Of a stretch of DNA of 64,000 bases, positions 63,679-64,000 are shown in pieces. This stretch comes from JAJDXO01 sp965207535 (GTDB lineage Bacteria > Pseudomonadota > Alphaproteobacteria > Rhodospirillales > UBA2165): contig CBDBMR010000011.1 of NCBI GenBank assembly GCA_965207535.1, forward strand, positions 93,420-157,419, given 5' to 3'. Below the pieces are notes generated by a model. The model was not told the origin of the DNA, did no database searches, and worked only from the letters and a program-made list of their open reading frames with translations. The position numbers and the translations under genes are program-made. Positions within the stretch are counted from its first letter, which is position 1. The number at the start of each line of letters is the position of its first letter.

Positions 63679-64000
63679 ATGAAGGCGGTGCGCTCATATA
63701 CCCATACCATCACCTCGGGCCTCCTCGTTCTCTACGGCCTGTTCGTGCTGCCCTGGATCGAGGCGACCTATGCCGCGGTTTTGCCGGTTCTGATCGCCGT
63801 TCTTCTCCTTCTGTTTGCCGGCCGGCCGTATGCCACGGGCCAACCGGAGGCCACGCGGTGGCCTGCCCTCATTGCCGACCTAGTCTTCCTGACCATTGGG
63901 ATTGGGGTCCTGGTCCGCCTGTACTTGTGGACCGACCCGATGAACGAGGGGCTCACGCCGCTTGCCGTCGACGGGGATCCTTATTTCTTCGCGGTGATTG
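63679..64000 (+). CDS. multispanning membrane protein, 5' end only
   Basis: The frame opens with ATG at 63679, MKAVRSYTHTITSGLLVLYG, and runs to the window end (107 codons). At least three helices are visible (LLVLYGLFVLPWIEA, VLPVLIAVLLLLFAG and LIADLVFLTIGIGVLVRLYLW). The arrangement resembles the N-terminal part of TRAP-type or other large permeases, but the fragment is too short to assign. Confidence 0.55.
   Translation, partial: MKAVRSYTHTITSGLLVLYGLFVLPWIEATYAAVLPVLIAVLLLLFAGRPYATGQPEATRWPALIADLVFLTIGIGVLVRLYLWTDPMNEGLTPLAVDGDPYFFAVI

Overview
The window looks like a chromosome segment of a high-GC alphaproteobacterium, probably a Rhodospirillales-like or marine relative. The evidence is the protein families (gyrA, coaD, ssb, uvrA, trmFO, a DUF1244 protein, an NDUFAF6-like squalene/phytoene-synthase-fold protein, an HpnE-type oxidase), a GTTC-N7-GTTC LexA box of the alphaproteobacterial type upstream of ssb, and numerous intergenic palindromic repeats. 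The assignment is inference from gene content; there is no rRNA in the window.

Region 1 (1-11200) is metabolic. It holds the end of a VOC protein, a two-subunit Rieske ring-hydroxylating dioxygenase, an orphan family 5 solute-binding protein, a DUF4202-cobA-cbiX siroheme/cobalamin cluster, a quinone-oxidoreductase-like MDR protein, an LLM flavin oxidoreductase, a DUF1244 protein, a gentisate-dioxygenase-like double cupin and an arylsulfotransferase-fold protein.

Region 2 (11200-14600) is an accessory patch rich in hairpin repeats. It carries a complete tyrosine recombinase lying between two inverted, nearly identical 34-bp palindromic sites, a small secreted protein, an unrecognised ORF and an AT-rich stretch.

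Region 3 (14600-34400) is catabolic. It holds a sulfatase/phosphonate monoester hydrolase, UbiX, a DapA-family lyase, an amidohydrolase, an ABM monooxygenase, nadA, a second arylsulfotransferase-like protein, a GMC oxidoreductase and tRNA-Lys. These are followed by a leftward eight-gene operon (FAH hydrolase, two cupins, acyl-CoA ligase, CocE-type hydrolase, class III aminotransferase, hydantoinase, D-carbamoylase) that could open, decarbamoylate and transaminate a cyclic ureide or related amide. Housekeeping coaD and gyrA follow.

Region 4 (37500-49400) holds transport and DNA maintenance genes: MFS transporters, a TfoX-like protein, an alpha/beta hydrolase, a SirB1-like protein, ssb, RidA and uvrA. 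A DUF488 gene here is split exactly by a 1407-bp IS110-family (IS1111-type) element. Its right non-coding end carries an 8-nt sequence complementary to the target flank, as expected for a bridge RNA. Next to it is a deiodinase-like selenoprotein gene with an in-frame TGA at 44373-44375, which ordinary gene calling would split in two.

Region 5 (49400-64000) holds a CYTH-CHAD protein, a second RidA, a tandem pair of unknown secreted paralogues, another MFS protein, a DprE1-like FAD oxidase, trmFO, an ankyrin protein, the NDUFAF6-like protein, and an hpnE-like gene broken by two homopolymer frameshifts. It ends with a 31-codon membrane micro-gene next to a PuuD-like membrane protein whose stop codon abuts a degenerate IS5-family element. 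All functions are assigned by reading motifs; no database search was run.
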